DNA from: Treponema sp.
Lineage (GTDB): Bacteria > Spirochaetota > Spirochaetia > Treponematales > Treponemataceae
Direction of reading: 5' to 3'
DNA length: 34,548 nucleotides
Assembly: GCA_023231445.1 (NCBI GenBank)
Contig: JALNVF010000013.1
Span: 1 to 34,548, forward strand
Both the position numbers and the translations under genes were made by a program. Shown piece by piece: positions 16,213-24,828 of this stretch; the first letter of the stretch is position 1, and the number at the start of each line of letters is the position of its first letter. The notes beneath the pieces are model-generated. The model was not told the DNA's origin and ran no database searches. It was given only the letters and a program-made list of their open reading frames with translations.

Positions 16213-16233
16213 GAAAAAAAATCAGGAGATTCC

Positions 16234-17367
16234 ATGATTCCTTTTAATGTACCTCCCTATACCGGCAGGGAACTTGAATATATAAAGAAAGCTGTAGAAA
16301 ATCATAAAATCTGCGGAGACGGTGAATTTACAAAAAAATGTAATGAATGGATAGAAAAGAAAACCGGTATTTCCCGGGCAATGCTTACAACATCATGCAC
16401 ACATGCAACTGAAATGGCGGCGCTGCTGGCCGGCATTCAGAACGGAGACGAAGTAATAATGCCGTCCTTTACGTTTTGTTCAACGGCTGATGCGTTCGTG
16501 ATGCGCGGTGCTGAAGTGGTGTTTGTGGATATACGCCCGGACACAATGAACATTGACGAAAAACTGATTGAAGCGGCCGTAACGCCGAAGACAAAAGCTA
16601 TTGTCCCCGTTCATTATGCAGGTGTCGGATGCGAAATGGATGCAATCTGCGCCATAGCAGAAAAATATCATCTGTTTGTGATAGAGGATGCAGCTCAGGC
16701 TGTAACCGCTGTATACAAAGGAAAGCAGCTTGGTTCTATAGGTGATTTCGGCTGTTTTTCTTTTCATGAAACGAAGAATTTTTCTATGGGGGAAGGAGGC
16801 GCAATTCTTCTGAAAGACCCCGGTTATATTGAAAACGCAGAAATTATCAGGGAGAAGGGAACTAACAGAAGTAAGTTCCTTCGCGGACAGATTGATAAAT
16901 ATACGTGGGTGGAAAAAGGTTCGTCCTATCTGCCGAGCGATATGAACGCGGCGTACCTGTGGGCCCAGCTTGAAGTTTCAGAACAGATCACGGCAGACCG
17001 GATGGTTTCATGGAATATGTACAACAGGGAATTGAGGGACCTTGCAGACAGCGGAAAAATAGAACTACCGTATATTCCGGACTATTGTGAACATAACGCA
17101 CATATGTTCTACATAAAAACAAAGGATATTACAGAACGTACGGAACTTATTTCATATCTGAAAGAAAACGGCATTACAACGGTGTTCCACTATATTCCGC
17201 TGCATTCAGCCCCTGCCGGCAAAAAATACGGTCGTTTTTCAGGGGCTGACGTATATACAACGAAAGAAAGCGACAGGCTTGTACGTCTGCCGCTGTATTA
17301 TAAACTTACACGTTCCGATCTTGAACAGGTTATCCAGAAAGTACACGACTTCTACAGAAACCGATGA
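16234..17367 (+). CDS. wecE: dTDP-4-amino-4,6-dideoxygalactose transaminase (WecE/RffA-like)
   Basis: A 377-residue DegT/DnrJ/EryC1/StrS aminotransferase. It follows the WecE pattern over most of its length: MIPFNVPPYTGRELEYI, MLTTSCTHATEMAALLAG, EVIMPSFTFCSTADAFV, FVDIRPDTMNIDEKLIEAA, VPVHYAGVGCEMDAI, VIEDAAQAV and FSFHETKNFSMGEGGA, where the HETKN lysine should bind PLP. WecE converts dTDP-4-keto-6-deoxyglucose and glutamate to dTDP-4-amino-4,6-dideoxygalactose. The gene stands alone between two minus-strand units and has its own promoter and AGGAG site. The supplying enzymes RmlA and RmlB and any N-acetyltransferase are not in the window. It ends four bases from the stop of the convergent GtrII gene. 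Confidence 0.9.
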   Translation: MIPFNVPPYTGRELEYIKKAVENHKICGDGEFTKKCNEWIEKKTGISRAMLTTSCTHATEMAALLAGIQNGDEVIMPSFTFCSTADAFVMRGAEVVFVDIRPDTMNIDEKLIEAAVTPKTKAIVPVHYAGVGCEMDAICAIAEKYHLFVIEDAAQAVTAVYKGKQLGSIGDFGCFSFHETKNFSMGEGGAILLKDPGYIENAEIIREKGTNRSKFLRGQIDKYTWVEKGSSYLPSDMNAAYLWAQLEVSEQITADRMVSWNMYNRELRDLADSGKIELPYIPDYCEHNAHMFYIKTKDITERTELISYLKENGITTVFHYIPLHSAPAGKKYGRFSGADVYTTKESDRLVRLPLYYKLTRSDLEQVIQKVHDFYRNR

Positions 17368-17371
17368 CCGT

Positions 17372-19108
17372 TCAATGTTCTCCGGCAATTCTGCAGTCCG
17401 GTTCCCTGAACGTAACAACAAAAACAGAATTTGTTCCCCTGATAGTTTCATACAATGTGTCTGATAAAACCGGAAGTTCTTTATCCGGCAGGGGCGCAGT
17501 TTTTGAATAGTCGATCGTTCCGAAATTATGCTGGCTGAGAACAAGTTCTCCTGACTGTCCCGGTCCGAGATCTCCGTTTATGCACTTTGCAGCAAGTGGG
17601 TAGGCACGTATCAGCTGCAGCGCTGCAGCTGCAGTCCCCACCGCGTTTGTAAAATGGATTTCAACTGTTTTACCGGAAGCAGGAACAAGACGTGAAAGTT
17701 CTGAAATAAGCATAGTCGTGCGGAAATTTCTGTATTCTTTCTGCGCAGCCTGAGCATTGCCGAACGCAAATGCAAAAACCAGAACCGAGTAGGAGAGTGC
17801 CGATACGACTATTTTTGCAAAAATATGTTTTCTGTCCTTTTCACTGAAAAAACGGGAAACCATAATGGACACAAGACCTGTAAAAACCCCGATTCCTATG
17901 AACGCACGGGGCAGCCAGAGCGGTTTTTTAAGTGCAAGATACGATCCGTACGAGAAAATAAGCGAAAATGCAATTCCCGCAATAATGAGGGCGGCTGTGA
18001 GTAATTTATTTTTTCTGCTGTGTTTGATTTCAAGGACGGTAAAGCAGATAAGGATAAGCACGGAAAAAAGTTTTATCGCGCTGTGCCCGAAATCTTTCCA
18101 TACAAGAGACAGGTACGTTTTGCAGTTCGGAATGAAAGAAGAAACCGACACGGCGGTGTCGACATAAATTTCATGGTCGGGTTTTTCTATAAAAAGTTTT
18201 GAAAATAAAAAGAGCGCCCCAAGATAACAGAGAACGGATACACCGGTAAATTTCAGTATTTGTTTATCGGTCTTTTTCCCTTCAGTCCAGAATTTTAATG
18301 CGAAAATAACCGTGCAGAAAATATAAATGCCGGACGAAGCCTGATATGAAAGGCACATAAGAAAAAGTCCCGTAACGGATATGAACGCGTAGGTCAGAAG
18401 ATTACCGGTAAAGAGAAACGGTACGACACTGAAAAAAACTGACAGCGCCATGTACGGTGAATCATACCGGTATGAAATATCGGAAAGAAAATACGGAAAC
18501 AGGCAGACAGGAATCGAGGCAATGCAGCTGAATACAGTAACTTTTGAATCAGTACAGCTGTATATAAGGACAAACGCAGACGCCGCCATGATTAGTACTG
18601 CAATAAACTGTGTCAGAGGGGCTATATCCAAGAGTTTCGGCGACATATGAACGATAATGGACCCGAATTCGGAAACGTACCGGTAAAAATTACGCCATGC
18701 GCGTTCCCCGGTAATTTCCCTGAACAGATCATCGTTCGCCACATTGTAGAAATCCGCACGGAATATTGAAATGAGACCGAACGAAAAAAGGATGAAAAGG
18801 AAGAGAATGTATTTTTTATTTTCTCGGAAGATACCGCTTTTTGCGCGGATATCAGATGAAAGCTCAAGATAAAAACTGCGTCCTTTCCGGGTGAATACAA
18901 AGAATATCATACAGATATTGAAAAACAGAACTATGGCAGAAAACGCAAAAATCTGCTGGCTCCAGTAGTTCCTGTTCAGTCCCCGGTGGAGCGCCCGTTC
19001 AAGGAGCGATACAATAAAACTGCGTACGGGAGGAAGGCAGACAAACAGACATACGGCTGCACAGCCTGCTGAAAGTACTGCAAGAAATATTTTTGCCTTT
19101 TTATTCAT
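17372..19108 (-). CDS. GtrII-type membrane glucosyltransferase
   Basis: A 578-residue polytopic protein with about 11-12 TM segments. It contains VANDDLFREITGERAW (a DD pair in the first large loop), DISYRYDSPYMALSVFFSVVPF and CLSYQASSGIYIF, all typical of the GtrII family, which takes glucose from undecaprenyl phosphate and adds it to O-antigen on the periplasmic side. I chose the ATG at 19108, inside an ATGAATAA overlap with gtrA; an eight-residue upstream extension is less likely. It is the last gene of Unit C and meets wecE tail to tail with a four-base gap. Attached sugar and linkage cannot be told. Confidence 0.8.
   Translation of the reverse strand: MNKKAKIFLAVLSAGCAAVCLFVCLPPVRSFIVSLLERALHRGLNRNYWSQQIFAFSAIVLFFNICMIFFVFTRKGRSFYLELSSDIRAKSGIFRENKKYILFLFILFSFGLISIFRADFYNVANDDLFREITGERAWRNFYRYVSEFGSIIVHMSPKLLDIAPLTQFIAVLIMAASAFVLIYSCTDSKVTVFSCIASIPVCLFPYFLSDISYRYDSPYMALSVFFSVVPFLFTGNLLTYAFISVTGLFLMCLSYQASSGIYIFCTVIFALKFWTEGKKTDKQILKFTGVSVLCYLGALFLFSKLFIEKPDHEIYVDTAVSVSSFIPNCKTYLSLVWKDFGHSAIKLFSVLILICFTVLEIKHSRKNKLLTAALIIAGIAFSLIFSYGSYLALKKPLWLPRAFIGIGVFTGLVSIMVSRFFSEKDRKHIFAKIVVSALSYSVLVFAFAFGNAQAAQKEYRNFRTTMLISELSRLVPASGKTVEIHFTNAVGTAAAALQLIRAYPLAAKCINGDLGPGQSGELVLSQHNFGTIDYSKTAPLPDKELPVLSDTLYETIRGTNSVFVVTFREPDCRIAGEH
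19101..19108 (-). other. ATGAATAA start/stop overlap (junction 2)
   Basis: On the minus strand, the last codons of gtrA (GAA TAA) overlap the start of the GtrII-type gene (ATG AAT AA) in the same octamer as at 15180 and 32134. Confidence 0.9.
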
Positions 19109-19571
19109 TATTCTTTTTTCTCCTGAAAACAAAAAGTATACTGAGTATATAGTTTACAAAGACGACAATTATTTCAGTAAAGAATTTGGACCAGAATTCG
19201 GTAAAATTAAAAAAAGACAGTCCGGATAGAAACGGCAGTGGTATGTATGAATTCATGACAGAATCGATATTCAGTACTTTTGCAAAAAGCAGCATGAAAA
19301 CTACTTCCAGAACTCCCGAAAACAACCGCGCACCGTAAAACTTTCCGCATTCGACAAGCGAGTCCCTTTTTTTTGTGCAGGAATTGAATACATATTTCTT
19401 ATTTGTAAAAAATGCGAAAAGTACTGCAAAAAACCATGCAATAACAGTTGCGGGCGTAAGAGAGATATGCATTCTGCGGCAGAAAAAATATACGGCAAGA
19501 TTGACAAGTGTCGTCAATACTCCCCAGAAACAGAAGAGCAGAAATTGAATACAGCGTTCCTTTTTAGTCAT
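19101..19571 (-). CDS. gtrA: GtrA-family membrane protein (putative lipid-linked sugar flippase)
   Basis: A 156-residue protein with four predicted TM segments. It has the GtrA hallmarks FLLFCFWGVLTTLVNLAVYF, AVLFAFFTNKKYVFNS and a terminal ILSILFVFRRKK. GtrA is thought to flip undecaprenyl-phosphate-glucose to the periplasm for the Gtr glucosyltransferase. It overlaps the preceding double glycosyltransferase gene by four bases (ATGA) and the following GtrII-type gene by eight. The GtrB partner may be the gene at 29756 or the one at 15180, as none is adjacent. Slightly longer than usual because of an insertion before the last TM. Confidence 0.87.
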   Translation of the reverse strand: MTKKERCIQFLLFCFWGVLTTLVNLAVYFFCRRMHISLTPATVIAWFFAVLFAFFTNKKYVFNSCTKKRDSLVECGKFYGARLFSGVLEVVFMLLFAKVLNIDSVMNSYIPLPFLSGLSFFNFTEFWSKFFTEIIVVFVNYILSILFVFRRKKNNE

Positions 19572-21610
19572 CCGGTGATAACTCCTGTTTCTTCCAGAAA
19601 TTTTGAATTTATTTTAGTCCAAGTGCGTTCGTCGAGATTAAATGAATAATTCCGTTCTTTTTCTGCGGCGGCTTTTTTTATTTCCGAAATAAAATCTTCA
19701 TATGTGTATGCAACGGGAATTCCCGCATTTTTCAGTTCCGGCGTATCCGAATACGCAACAATCGGTTTGTGCGCAGCCATAGCCTGGTAATACTTTGCCG
19801 TTATTCCCAGAGGCCTGTCTTTGAAAAATCCTGTTTCATACGGTACCATAACAACAGAACAATTGGTAATCCATGCGGGTACTTCTCCCGGCTTTATGCC
19901 CGGAACGTACACCACGTTTGCATATGATTTTATTTTTTTCAGAACCTGACTCTGAGGATAATTAGGACAGACGACGATGTAGGTAAGTTCGGGAGTTTCG
20001 GCAGCAGCCTTGAACAGAAGTTCCCATTCCACATCCCATGCGCCTACGTATAAAACTGTTTTTCTGCCTGAAAGTTCCTTCGGAACAGGATACTTTACCG
20101 TATACGGCTCAATATCTATCCCGTTTGAAAGAATCCGGTATGAAACCTGACTGTCAAAACCGGGAACAGCCCTGCGGTACGATTCAAGCCCTTTGTCGTT
20201 TACAATAAGTACTTTGTCCGACTTTACGAGCATAGTGCGTTCAAGTTCTTTTACCCGTTCCGGAACGGAATCGTACACCAGAGGGTCGGACGGGCGGTAG
20301 ATCATTCTTGCCGCAGGGTACATTTTTTTTAGTCTGTTAATAAAAACGATACCTTCGCATGATTCAAAAACAAAACAGTCTGTACCATTCAGGTATTTTT
20401 TTGAAAAGTGCTTAAACGACCTGAACGATGCCGTAAGCATACGGTTCATGAACCAGTCGGGTAAAAATCTTCCGGCAGCGTCCGGCAGTCTGAACGTCGG
20501 AAACGCCGTATTCAGAATTTTTCTTCCCGGAGCAATCATATATTCTCTGCCCGATGAAAGCATACGGATAATATGGGCATTAAGCTGCTCACGGTGCATA
20601 AACAGCCCGTAATACGGCCTGGGAAAACTGAAAAAAACGGTTTCTACACCTACAAGGCATGATGCCTCTGCAAATTTATGAAATCCGCCCTGACGTTTCG
20701 TATCCCAGTTGTGCGTCGTAATAAAAGTGATTTTTTTCTGACGGTACGTTCCAAGTACAGTTCCCGTGAATGCTTCCATTTTTGTTATGTATTCATCGTT
20801 CTGATCTTTGTTTACATTCTCAAGATTAAGCCCCGTGTTCCGCTGCGCGGCTATCTCCACCGGATGAACATGAAGTGTTCTTTTCCATACGACCGGAATG
20901 TTGTTTTTGTCTTCCATGAATTTCAGCCATATGTCGTCGGCTTTACCGCATATGTTTTTTATATCGGAAACGGAGAACGTTTCATCCGGCAGAATATGGG
21001 GCGGATAGAGTACACCGCCGACACCGACTGCGCACAGAAGAAAAGAAGGTTTCGTTTCCTTTGTATATTCTTTCTTCCATAATCTGTACCGATTAGTCCC
21101 GGAGTTTTCTGTTTTTGTTATTTTATGGACACGGAGAGCGGAAACAGCATACGGATATCTTTTATATGACTGAACAAGATGGTTAATTGTATTTTTTCGG
21201 TAAATAACGTCGTCGTCAAAAGTTATTACCAGCGAATCGGAAAATTCCTGCAGAACAAAAAAATATTTTTTATGAGAGCGCAGGTCGTACGGAATCTTTC
21301 TGATGCTTAATCCGTTTTTTTCAAGTTCCCGGACAGTGACCGGTATTTCCGCATCTGAAATGAAATCGTCAAGGTACAGAACGATTTTATCGGGTTTGAC
21401 GGACTGATTCAGAATGCTTTTTATACACAAATGCAGAGTGCTGAACCGGGCAGGATAGCTTGTAAGCGAGACAACAATTTGTCCGGAGCGGGGAGAAGTG
21501 TTCAGACATGATCCGGAAAAAGTCTTCCGCGAATAGTACCGTTCATAGAACGGCGTTATGAAATGATTGTATTTAGTTGTAAGATATGATCTGACTTTTG
21601 TAAGGAACAT
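19568..21610 (-). CDS. Fusion: GT-A (GT2-like) domain + GT-B (GT4/GumK-like) domain
   Basis: A protein of 680 residues from ATG 21610 (686 from a GTG at 21628). The first half carries IVVSLTSYPARFSTLHLCI, DKIVLYLDDF and VITFDDDVIYRKN, which fit an inverting GT-A enzyme, although of an unusual subfamily. From about residue 295, KITFITTHNWDTKRQGGFHK starts a GT-B domain that ends with a VMVPYETGFFKDRPLGITAKYYQAM and KPIVAYSDTPEL region, without the usual E-x7-E; it recalls GumK-like glucuronosyltransferases. With ugd heading this unit, a glucuronic acid transfer by the second domain is a fair guess. I prefer ATG 21610, which has a GAAGG sequence upstream. The stop overlaps gtrA by four bases. 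Confidence 0.78.
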   Translation of the reverse strand: MFLTKVRSYLTTKYNHFITPFYERYYSRKTFSGSCLNTSPRSGQIVVSLTSYPARFSTLHLCIKSILNQSVKPDKIVLYLDDFISDAEIPVTVRELEKNGLSIRKIPYDLRSHKKYFFVLQEFSDSLVITFDDDVIYRKNTINHLVQSYKRYPYAVSALRVHKITKTENSGTNRYRLWKKEYTKETKPSFLLCAVGVGGVLYPPHILPDETFSVSDIKNICGKADDIWLKFMEDKNNIPVVWKRTLHVHPVEIAAQRNTGLNLENVNKDQNDEYITKMEAFTGTVLGTYRQKKITFITTHNWDTKRQGGFHKFAEASCLVGVETVFFSFPRPYYGLFMHREQLNAHIIRMLSSGREYMIAPGRKILNTAFPTFRLPDAAGRFLPDWFMNRMLTASFRSFKHFSKKYLNGTDCFVFESCEGIVFINRLKKMYPAARMIYRPSDPLVYDSVPERVKELERTMLVKSDKVLIVNDKGLESYRRAVPGFDSQVSYRILSNGIDIEPYTVKYPVPKELSGRKTVLYVGAWDVEWELLFKAAAETPELTYIVVCPNYPQSQVLKKIKSYANVVYVPGIKPGEVPAWITNCSVVMVPYETGFFKDRPLGITAKYYQAMAAHKPIVAYSDTPELKNAGIPVAYTYEDFISEIKKAAAEKERNYSFNLDERTWTKINSKFLEETGVITG

Positions 21611-21611
21611 A

Positions 21612-22793
21612 TTAAAATTTACCTTCACTCTGTAATTTTATTATAGTTTTGTGCAGGTTATCTATATATGAATTTATTGTAAATAGATTACTGCGTTCTT
21701 GGGCTGCTTTTGAAAATGCAGAGAGTTTTTCAGAAGAACATGCAAGATCTTCTGTGTACGAAATGAGTTCGTCAAGTGTATTCCATCTGTATCCGCAGCC
21801 TTCAGTTACAATCTCTCGTTGTCCTCCTTTATTGATTACGACAGGAACACAACCTGCACTCATCGCTTCGACTGTAGTAATGCCAAAGTGTTCCATAAGA
21901 TATGGATTAACGTTTTCATCAGCTTCATATCCTTTTGCATGCCAGAAAATCATTGATTTGAGGTAGAGTTCTTCAATTTGTTTCCGTTCTGGTTCAAATA
22001 TAAAAATTATTCTATTATCAATTTTTCTGAGATAGTCAATATATTCAGGTTTTTCATTTTTGATTGAACCTGCAATTATAAGTTTAAATTCTTTCGTAAG
22101 CAGCTCTGATGACAGATATGCTTTTATAAGTGAGTCTATGCATTTTGATCTTTCAATTCGACTACATATTAAAATGTTTTTTTCTTTAGAAATTTTACGA
22201 TCAGAGTTAATTGGAGTTACAGGCGGGTATAAAGTGAATATTTTATCATCAGTAATATTCCATAATTTTTTTAACCATGAGGCAGTAAATTGAGAATTTG
22301 GCAGAAATGAGGTATAACACTTTTTGTATTTTTTATCTGTATATTTTGCAATAAAACGAAATAACGGATGCTGACTGTAAAATTTGAACGTTGTTTTACT
22401 TTCCATTGGGAAATGGATTACAGCAATATTGTTTTTTGCTTTTCCAGTGAGAAGACCTCTTGAACAATAAATAAAAACATCAAATTTTTTTGTCAGTGCG
22501 TTTATTTTTCTTTTAAAAATAAAATATGAAAAACGTCCTTTATATTCTTTTGATGGGATATACGAGATTAGTAGACGTGATATATCAATTGTTACCCCAT
22601 AAACAGAGAAGAGCCGCTCGGAAAGTTCTTTTGAATTCATTTCTTCAGTTTCTTTGAAATGTTCAGTAATAATTGTAATAAAAAAATCGGAATCTATCTG
22701 CTGAAGTGATGAGATTAAATTTGCAGTATACGATTCCGTTCCTCCAAATTTGTATATAAAATTACTGATATACAAACAAATGTTTTTTTTCAT
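21612..22793 (-). CDS. GT4-family glycosyltransferase (AT-rich block)
   Basis: A 393-residue GT-B enzyme. The N-terminus KKNICLYISNFIYKFGGTES has the glycine loop; the C-terminal domain has ILICSRIERSKCIDSLIKA and E-x7-E in EHFGITTVEAMSAG, followed by CVPVVINKGGQREIV. Donor binding is cytoplasmic and retaining in this family. DNA here is markedly richer in A and T than ugd or the heptose genes. It lies six bases after the preceding GT2 gene. Sugar specificity is not known. Confidence 0.87.
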   Translation of the reverse strand: MKKNICLYISNFIYKFGGTESYTANLISSLQQIDSDFFITIITEHFKETEEMNSKELSERLFSVYGVTIDISRLLISYIPSKEYKGRFSYFIFKRKINALTKKFDVFIYCSRGLLTGKAKNNIAVIHFPMESKTTFKFYSQHPLFRFIAKYTDKKYKKCYTSFLPNSQFTASWLKKLWNITDDKIFTLYPPVTPINSDRKISKEKNILICSRIERSKCIDSLIKAYLSSELLTKEFKLIIAGSIKNEKPEYIDYLRKIDNRIIFIFEPERKQIEELYLKSMIFWHAKGYEADENVNPYLMEHFGITTVEAMSAGCVPVVINKGGQREIVTEGCGYRWNTLDELISYTEDLACSSEKLSAFSKAAQERSNLFTINSYIDNLHKTIIKLQSEGKF

Positions 22794-22799
22794 ATGTTT

Positions 22800-23798
22800 T
22801 TATTCCTTATTAATTATTTTTAGAAAAAAATAGCGCGTTTTCATGATTTTAAATATTATACAACATAATAAGTATTGTTGATGAGAAATTAGAAAAATAC
22901 AAGTCCGTATGAAAAATGGTTTATCATTTATACTGCATTTTTTTTCTATTTTTGGAAATAAAGTATTCCAATACTTATACCTTTTATAGACATCGGTAAT
23001 TTTCAGTGAAAAATCTGGATCAATTAAATAAAATTTACTGTTAAATTTCTTTTTGTTTAGAATTGGAAAATCGTAAGGTATATTATGTTGTTTACAGAAT
23101 TCTTCTATAAGTAGAGATGCTTTTATTTCATCTTCATGATTTTTTAGAGACATTGAACGGGATACGGAATTTGAACGATAAAAATAATTGTAAAGGGCCT
23201 TTGGAATTACGAAAACTGAAGAAGAATATGCTAAAGAGCAATAAGATATGTAGCTGTCTTCAGAAAATGTAAGACCATCTGTTTTAGAAAAATTACAATT
23301 TTGCAGTACCTGCCGTTTAATTATTTTGTTCCAGAGTAAAAATGTTAATTCATACTCATTATTAAGTAAGTCTGCTTTATTTATATTCGAATCAGGAATA
23401 TTTTCAAAACAAATATGATTGTTTTCATCTATTCGGCTGTATCCGAAAATAATTTCATCATATATATTATATGATGAAATTGAAAAAATAGTTGAGTAAA
23501 TATTATTATAAAGCCAGTCATCACTGTCAAAAAAATGAATGTAAGATCCGGTTGATATGTTGAATCCTGTTTTACGAGCAATAGCGACACCTTCATTTTT
23601 TTTATGAATAACTTGAAAACGTTTATCGCGTTTAGCGTAAGAATCACAGATATTTCCAGAATTATCTGTAGAGCCATCGTCAACGATGATACATTCAAGG
23701 TCTGAAAAAGACTGAATGAGTATACTATCAAGGCATCGTGAAATATACTGTTCAACATTATATACGGGAACTATTATTGAAAGTAAAGGCTTAGACAT
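22800..23798 (-). CDS. GT2-family glycosyltransferase (AT-rich block)
   Basis: A 332-residue GT-A enzyme. The first 100 residues are a textbook GT2 domain: LLSIIVPVYNVEQYISRCLD, CIIVDDGSTDNSG, NEGVAIARKTG and the metal-binding FDSDDW. The C-terminal 130 residues are less conserved and may contact the acceptor. It uses a nucleotide sugar in the cytoplasm with inversion. The gene is eight bases after the GT4 gene upstream. Sugar not known. Confidence 0.88.
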   Translation of the reverse strand: MSKPLLSIIVPVYNVEQYISRCLDSILIQSFSDLECIIVDDGSTDNSGNICDSYAKRDKRFQVIHKKNEGVAIARKTGFNISTGSYIHFFDSDDWLYNNIYSTIFSISSYNIYDEIIFGYSRIDENNHICFENIPDSNINKADLLNNEYELTFLLWNKIIKRQVLQNCNFSKTDGLTFSEDSYISYCSLAYSSSVFVIPKALYNYFYRSNSVSRSMSLKNHEDEIKASLLIEEFCKQHNIPYDFPILNKKKFNSKFYLIDPDFSLKITDVYKRYKYWNTLFPKIEKKCSINDKPFFIRTCIFLISHQQYLLCCIIFKIMKTRYFFLKIINKE

Positions 23799-23806
23799 AT
23801 TTATAC

Positions 23807-24805
23807 CTAATGGATTAGAGAAAGAAGTTTTTCTTTATATTTCTCTTTTCCAAAATCCCTTTTTATGATTTTATGGATTTCTTCTTTTCTCAAGAAGTTT
23901 TTATTTACAAGAGTCTGAATATTTTCTGTCAGCTGTTTCATATCAGATGAGTCCGTAACTTGCACAAAATCATATTTTTGAAGTTCCGGCATTACTGCAT
24001 ATTTAGAGCCTATAACGGGTAGTCCGCATGATAATGCTTCTAATGTAGCCATTGAAAAACCTTCATAAAAAGTAGGAAAATACAAAATATCGCCGTTTTG
24101 ATAAAATTCCGGCATATCGCCAAATTTTATACCTGTATATACGTGTGTATGTTTATTATTTGAAAAAAGTATATTGTTTGTGCCTGTTACAGTTGCAATA
24201 TATAATTCAAATCCGGAATAACTTTCTATATATTTTGAAAGTTCAATTAGTTTATCTAATCCTTTTCTTGTCTCAAGACGTCCTGCAAAAATTACATGGA
24301 CCGGAATATGGTTTTGTGTTATTTTAGGTACAAAAACAGAATCATCAACAAAATTATTCAAAACTGTAATTTTTGATTCTGGAATATGATAGAATTTTAT
24401 CAATTCATCTTTAGTATTTTCACTAACAGCAATATTCTTTTTTGCTAAAATTGCTGAGATTTTTTCCATTGCAGCGATTCTTTTTTTGTAAAGATTCACC
24501 GGTTCGCATTTATTGTAAAGAATTCCTGCTGTTGTTCCGTGGTGAAATGTAAGATTACAGGGATAAAGAAATGAATGCCATGAAGTGCCTATTACAAACT
24601 TATTTTTTTTGAAGAAAAGTTTTAAAGAAATATATAAAGATTGAAGAAGCCAATCTCCATGTTTGAATGGTTTTTCACGTTTACGTACAATCTCTACAGG
24701 ATAATATGCAGAAAGTAGTGTATAAATATATAAATTTACACGTTCCAAACCTCCTGCGTTGAGAATTCCATTTTTGGATGCCAGATATACTGTTGTTTTT
24801 TTCAT
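23807..24805 (-). CDS. GT4-family glycosyltransferase (AT-rich block)
   Basis: A 332-residue GT-B protein. It starts MKKTTVYLASKNGILNAGGL, with a glycine-rich loop, and carries HVIFAGRLETRKGLDKLIEL and an E-x7-E motif in EGFSMATLEALSCGLPVIGS. The N-terminal domain is shorter than in many GT4 enzymes. It sits in the middle of four consecutive AT-rich glycosyltransferase genes, which likely assemble the strain-specific part of the repeat unit. Specificity not known. Confidence 0.87.
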   Translation of the reverse strand: MKKTTVYLASKNGILNAGGLERVNLYIYTLLSAYYPVEIVRKREKPFKHGDWLLQSLYISLKLFFKKNKFVIGTSWHSFLYPCNLTFHHGTTAGILYNKCEPVNLYKKRIAAMEKISAILAKKNIAVSENTKDELIKFYHIPESKITVLNNFVDDSVFVPKITQNHIPVHVIFAGRLETRKGLDKLIELSKYIESYSGFELYIATVTGTNNILFSNNKHTHVYTGIKFGDMPEFYQNGDILYFPTFYEGFSMATLEALSCGLPVIGSKYAVMPELQKYDFVQVTDSSDMKQLTENIQTLVNKNFLRKEEIHKIIKRDFGKEKYKEKLLSLIH

Positions 24806-24828
24806 TTTGATAAAATCCTGGAAATTAA

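Noticed and set aside
17612..17631. Perfect 20-base palindrome (CAGCTGCAGC and its complement)
   Set aside because: It lies inside the GtrII coding region and encodes an ordinary Ala/Leu/Gln run; most likely a chance result of codon choice, and there is no U-rich tail for a terminator.
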